From Candidatus Poseidoniales archaeon (GTDB lineage Archaea > Thermoplasmatota > Poseidoniia > Poseidoniales > Poseidoniaceae), in assembly GCA_012959845.1 (NCBI GenBank), contig DUCL01000039.1:1007-6598 (forward strand): DNA of 5,592 nucleotides, written 5' to 3'. The notes under the pieces were generated by a model. The model ran no database searches. It was given only the letters and a program-made list of their open reading frames with translations, and was not told where the DNA came from. Below, in pieces: positions 4,093 through 5,592 of this stretch; position 1 is the stretch's first letter, and every line of letters begins with the position of its first letter. The translations under genes were made by a program, and so were the position numbers.

Positions 4093-5235
4093 ATGAGAGC
4101 AGTAATGGCATTTAGTGGCGGAATGGACTCAACTAGTTTGTTGATGAGATTACTTGCTGATGGCTACACTGTGGATTGCTTGTCATATGAGTATGGCCAG
4201 AAGCATAACCTTGAGTTAGATAGAGCAAAACAAAATATTTCCTATCTTGAAGTAAACGGGTTTCAAGTTATTCACAGAATTGTTGATTTGTCAAGTGCGA
4301 TGAATCTATTTCATTCAAGCCTGATAGTTGGAGGAGGAGAAGTTCCTCAAGGACATTACGAGGAAGAAGCGATGAAAGCAACTGTTGTACCCAATAGAAA
4401 CGCTATTTTTGCCTCTATCCTGTATGGGTACGCATTGTCTATTGCACTAAAGGATAAGTGCGATGTGGAGATTGCTTTGGGCGTACATAGTGGAGACCAT
4501 GAAATATATCCAGACTGTAGGCCTGAATTTTACCAAGCAATTGGTCATGCATTTGCTATCGGTAACTGGGATAGCGACAAAGTTTCATTTAAATTACCAT
4601 ACCTAGATGGTGACAAAGAATCTATTCTGCGAGATGCTGAGATTGCAATTGAAAAATTGGGATTGGATTTTGCAACAATTTATCGTAACACAAATACTTC
4701 CTATGACCCTGATGAACTTGGTCGAGCAAGTGGGACTAGTGGCGCTGATATTGAACGAATCTTGGCATTCCATGCCGTTGGAAAAGAGGACCCAGTGGAA
4801 TATGTAAATTCTTGGAATCAGGTGCTACAAAATGCGCTACAGATTGAGAAGAAGCATAAGGATGAATATTACAAGCAACGCCTTACAGAATTGCAATACA
4901 ATGTAACTAGAGAAAGTGGCACAGAGGCAGCATTTAGTGGTATGTTTTGGGATGAAAAACGGGACGGTGAATATTCTTGTTTGTGTTGTGGGCATATTCT
5001 ATTCAACTCGGAAATGAAGTATGATTCTGGATGTGGTTGGCCTTCATTCCATAGCGAACTAGACGATGCTTCAATCAGCAGATTAGAGGACAATTCACAC
5101 GGCAGTATTCGCACTGAGGTTAGATGCAGTAAGTGCGATGCACACCTTGGCCATGTATTCGGCGATGGCCCTATTCAATTTGGTGGCGAGAGGTATTGCA
5201 TTAATTCAGCAGCCATTGATTTTGAGGAGAGATGA
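4093..5235 (+). CDS. queC: 7-cyano-7-deazaguanine (preQ0) synthase fused to methionine-R-sulfoxide reductase B
   Basis: A 380-aa two-domain protein. Residues 1-240 are QueC, the N-type ATP pyrophosphatase that turns CDG, ammonia and ATP into preQ0: P-loop FSGGMDS (7-13), YGQKH (34-38), VVPNRNA (98-104), GVHSGDHEIYPDCRPEF (130-146), KLPY (167-170), and family-typical ERILAFHAVGKEDPVEY (221-237). The QueC zinc site is gone: the expected SCY...CGxCxxC reads as S203, S213, S216 and D219, although flanking Y204, G214 and R222 align. Residues ~256-380 are a complete MsrB: QYNVTRESGTEAAFSG (268-283), zinc cysteines C296/C299 and C345/C348, SGCGWPSF (312-319) with a possible resolving C314, HLGHVFGDGP (351-360), and catalytic C369 in RYCINS. 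The join (241-255) is short and helical, with no internal start or ribosome site. MsrB reduces methionine-R-sulfoxide; why it is fused here is unknown. The domain calls are firm; preQ0 activity without zinc is inferred. Confidence 0.93.
   Translation: MRAVMAFSGGMDSTSLLMRLLADGYTVDCLSYEYGQKHNLELDRAKQNISYLEVNGFQVIHRIVDLSSAMNLFHSSLIVGGGEVPQGHYEEEAMKATVVPNRNAIFASILYGYALSIALKDKCDVEIALGVHSGDHEIYPDCRPEFYQAIGHAFAIGNWDSDKVSFKLPYLDGDKESILRDAEIAIEKLGLDFATIYRNTNTSYDPDELGRASGTSGADIERILAFHAVGKEDPVEYVNSWNQVLQNALQIEKKHKDEYYKQRLTELQYNVTRESGTEAAFSGMFWDEKRDGEYSCLCCGHILFNSEMKYDSGCGWPSFHSELDDASISRLEDNSHGSIRTEVRCSKCDAHLGHVFGDGPIQFGGERYCINSAAIDFEER
4858..5235 (+). other. MsrB domain (C-terminal part of the QueC fusion)
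   Basis: This stretch encodes residues 256-380 of the fusion, beginning at the family's typical helical lead-in (KDEYYKQRLTELQY) and running to the normal MsrB end just after RYCINSAAIDF. All recognised MsrB motifs and the four zinc cysteines are present, so it looks active rather than vestigial. It has no start codon or ribosome binding site of its own. Confidence 0.9.
5224..5229 (+). promoter_or_regulatory. Ribosome binding site GAGGAG of queD
   Basis: GAGGAG lies within the last codons of the queC-msrB frame, 8 bases before ATG 5238. Termination and re-initiation are therefore adjacent (TGA, 2 bases, ATG), indicating coupled translation. Confidence 0.7.
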
Positions 5236-5237
5236 AA

Positions 5238-5592
5238 ATGACAACAATAATTAGAAGATATATTGAAACCGATACAGGTCATAGAGTTCCAAATCACAAA
5301 AGTAAATGCCGACATATGCACGGGCATCGCTATCGTTTTGAGGTAGAGATAGAGGGTGATATCGTGACACAAAGTGGGGTCTCAGAAGAAGGGATGTTAA
5401 TCGATTTTTCCGATGTTTCAGCAATTCTTACAGAATATGTTCACGATATAATCGACCACGCATTCGTAGTATATTCGGGTGATGAAAAAGCAATTGCTGC
5501 TTGCTCGCTAATGGGTGCTGAACATCGAACCGTCATCGTACCATTCATTCCAACCGCAGAAAATTTAGCCAAATGGGCATTTGAACAAGTTG
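5238..5592 (+). CDS. queD: 6-carboxy-5,6,7,8-tetrahydropterin synthase (QueD), 3' end cut by window edge
   Basis: This enzyme converts 7,8-dihydroneopterin triphosphate to 6-carboxytetrahydropterin, the step between FolE and QueE. The window holds 118 codons of a protein that is usually about 120-150 aa, so little is missing. Zinc ligands H15, H28 and H30 lie in TGHRVPNHKSKCRHMHGHRY, with the catalytic cysteine C24 between them. GMLIDFSDV (52-60), DIIDHAFVV (70-78) with the D73-H74 pair, and PTAENLAKW (105-113) with E108 follow in family order. These assign it to the 6-pyruvoyltetrahydropterin synthase/QueD superfamily, and the neighbours make QueD rather than a biopterin enzyme the better call. 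The start ATG 5238 is two bases after the queC stop with GAGGAG well placed. Further archaeosine or queuosine genes could follow beyond the edge. Confidence 0.93.
   Translation, partial: MTTIIRRYIETDTGHRVPNHKSKCRHMHGHRYRFEVEIEGDIVTQSGVSEEGMLIDFSDVSAILTEYVHDIIDHAFVVYSGDEKAIAACSLMGAEHRTVIVPFIPTAENLAKWAFEQV

Noticed and set aside
4093..5235. QueC-like protein of an anti-phage system (QatC or type IV CBASS-like)
   Set aside because: The zinc-less QueC prompted this, but the flanking genes are the ordinary FolE, QueE and QueD pathway enzymes and no nuclease, cyclase or effector is present.
4869..5372. Minus-strand frames opposite queC-msrB and queD
   Set aside because: They are opposite strongly supported conserved coding sequence, have no family features, and look like chance frames.

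Overview
The window reads as a piece of an AT-rich archaeal genome. A marine planktonic euryarchaeon of the Poseidoniales / Marine Group II type is my best guess, held with moderate confidence. The grounds are a preQ0 (7-deazaguanine) operon with strong GGAG-type ribosome binding sites, archaeal-looking TATA elements, TTG starts, a tiny ribbon-helix-helix regulator heading the operon, and compact packing. No rRNA, tRNA, mobile element, CRISPR array or prophage signal is visible.

Layout. (1) Bases 1-972, plus strand: the 3' part of an ABC-2 type transporter permease, cut by the left edge. (2) Bases 973-2494, minus strand: a small unrecognised gene (82 aa) followed, with an 8-base overlap, by a divergent class-III PLP-dependent aminotransferase (426 aa). 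The aminotransferase stop abuts the permease stop with no gap. (3) Bases 2495-2637: a 143-base divergent intergenic region with three dyad-symmetric elements and TATA-like boxes. (4) Bases 2638-5592, plus strand: a tight operon of five genes. These are an RHH (CopG/Arc-like) DNA-binding protein, folE (GTP cyclohydrolase I, type IA), queE (CDG synthase, radical SAM), a queC fused in frame to a complete methionine-R-sulfoxide reductase B (MsrB) domain, and queD (6-carboxytetrahydropterin synthase), which runs off the right edge.

How the genes fit together. FolE, QueD, QueE and QueC are the four successive enzymes from GTP to preQ0: GTP to dihydroneopterin triphosphate (FolE), to 6-carboxytetrahydropterin (QueD), to 7-carboxy-7-deazaguanine (QueE), to preQ0 (QueC). 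In archaea preQ0 normally feeds archaeosine at tRNA position 15, but no transglycosylase or downstream enzyme is in the window, so the final product is inferred.

The most unusual points are these. The QueC domain has lost all four cysteines of the family's structural zinc site, replaced by Ser, Ser, Ser and Asp, while keeping its ATP-pyrophosphatase motif. The same polypeptide carries an MsrB domain that has its own four-cysteine zinc site and its catalytic cysteine. An RHH protein heads the operon directly downstream of two nested palindromes with the same core. That suggests an autoregulated, protein-based control of preQ0 synthesis in place of the riboswitches used by many bacteria.
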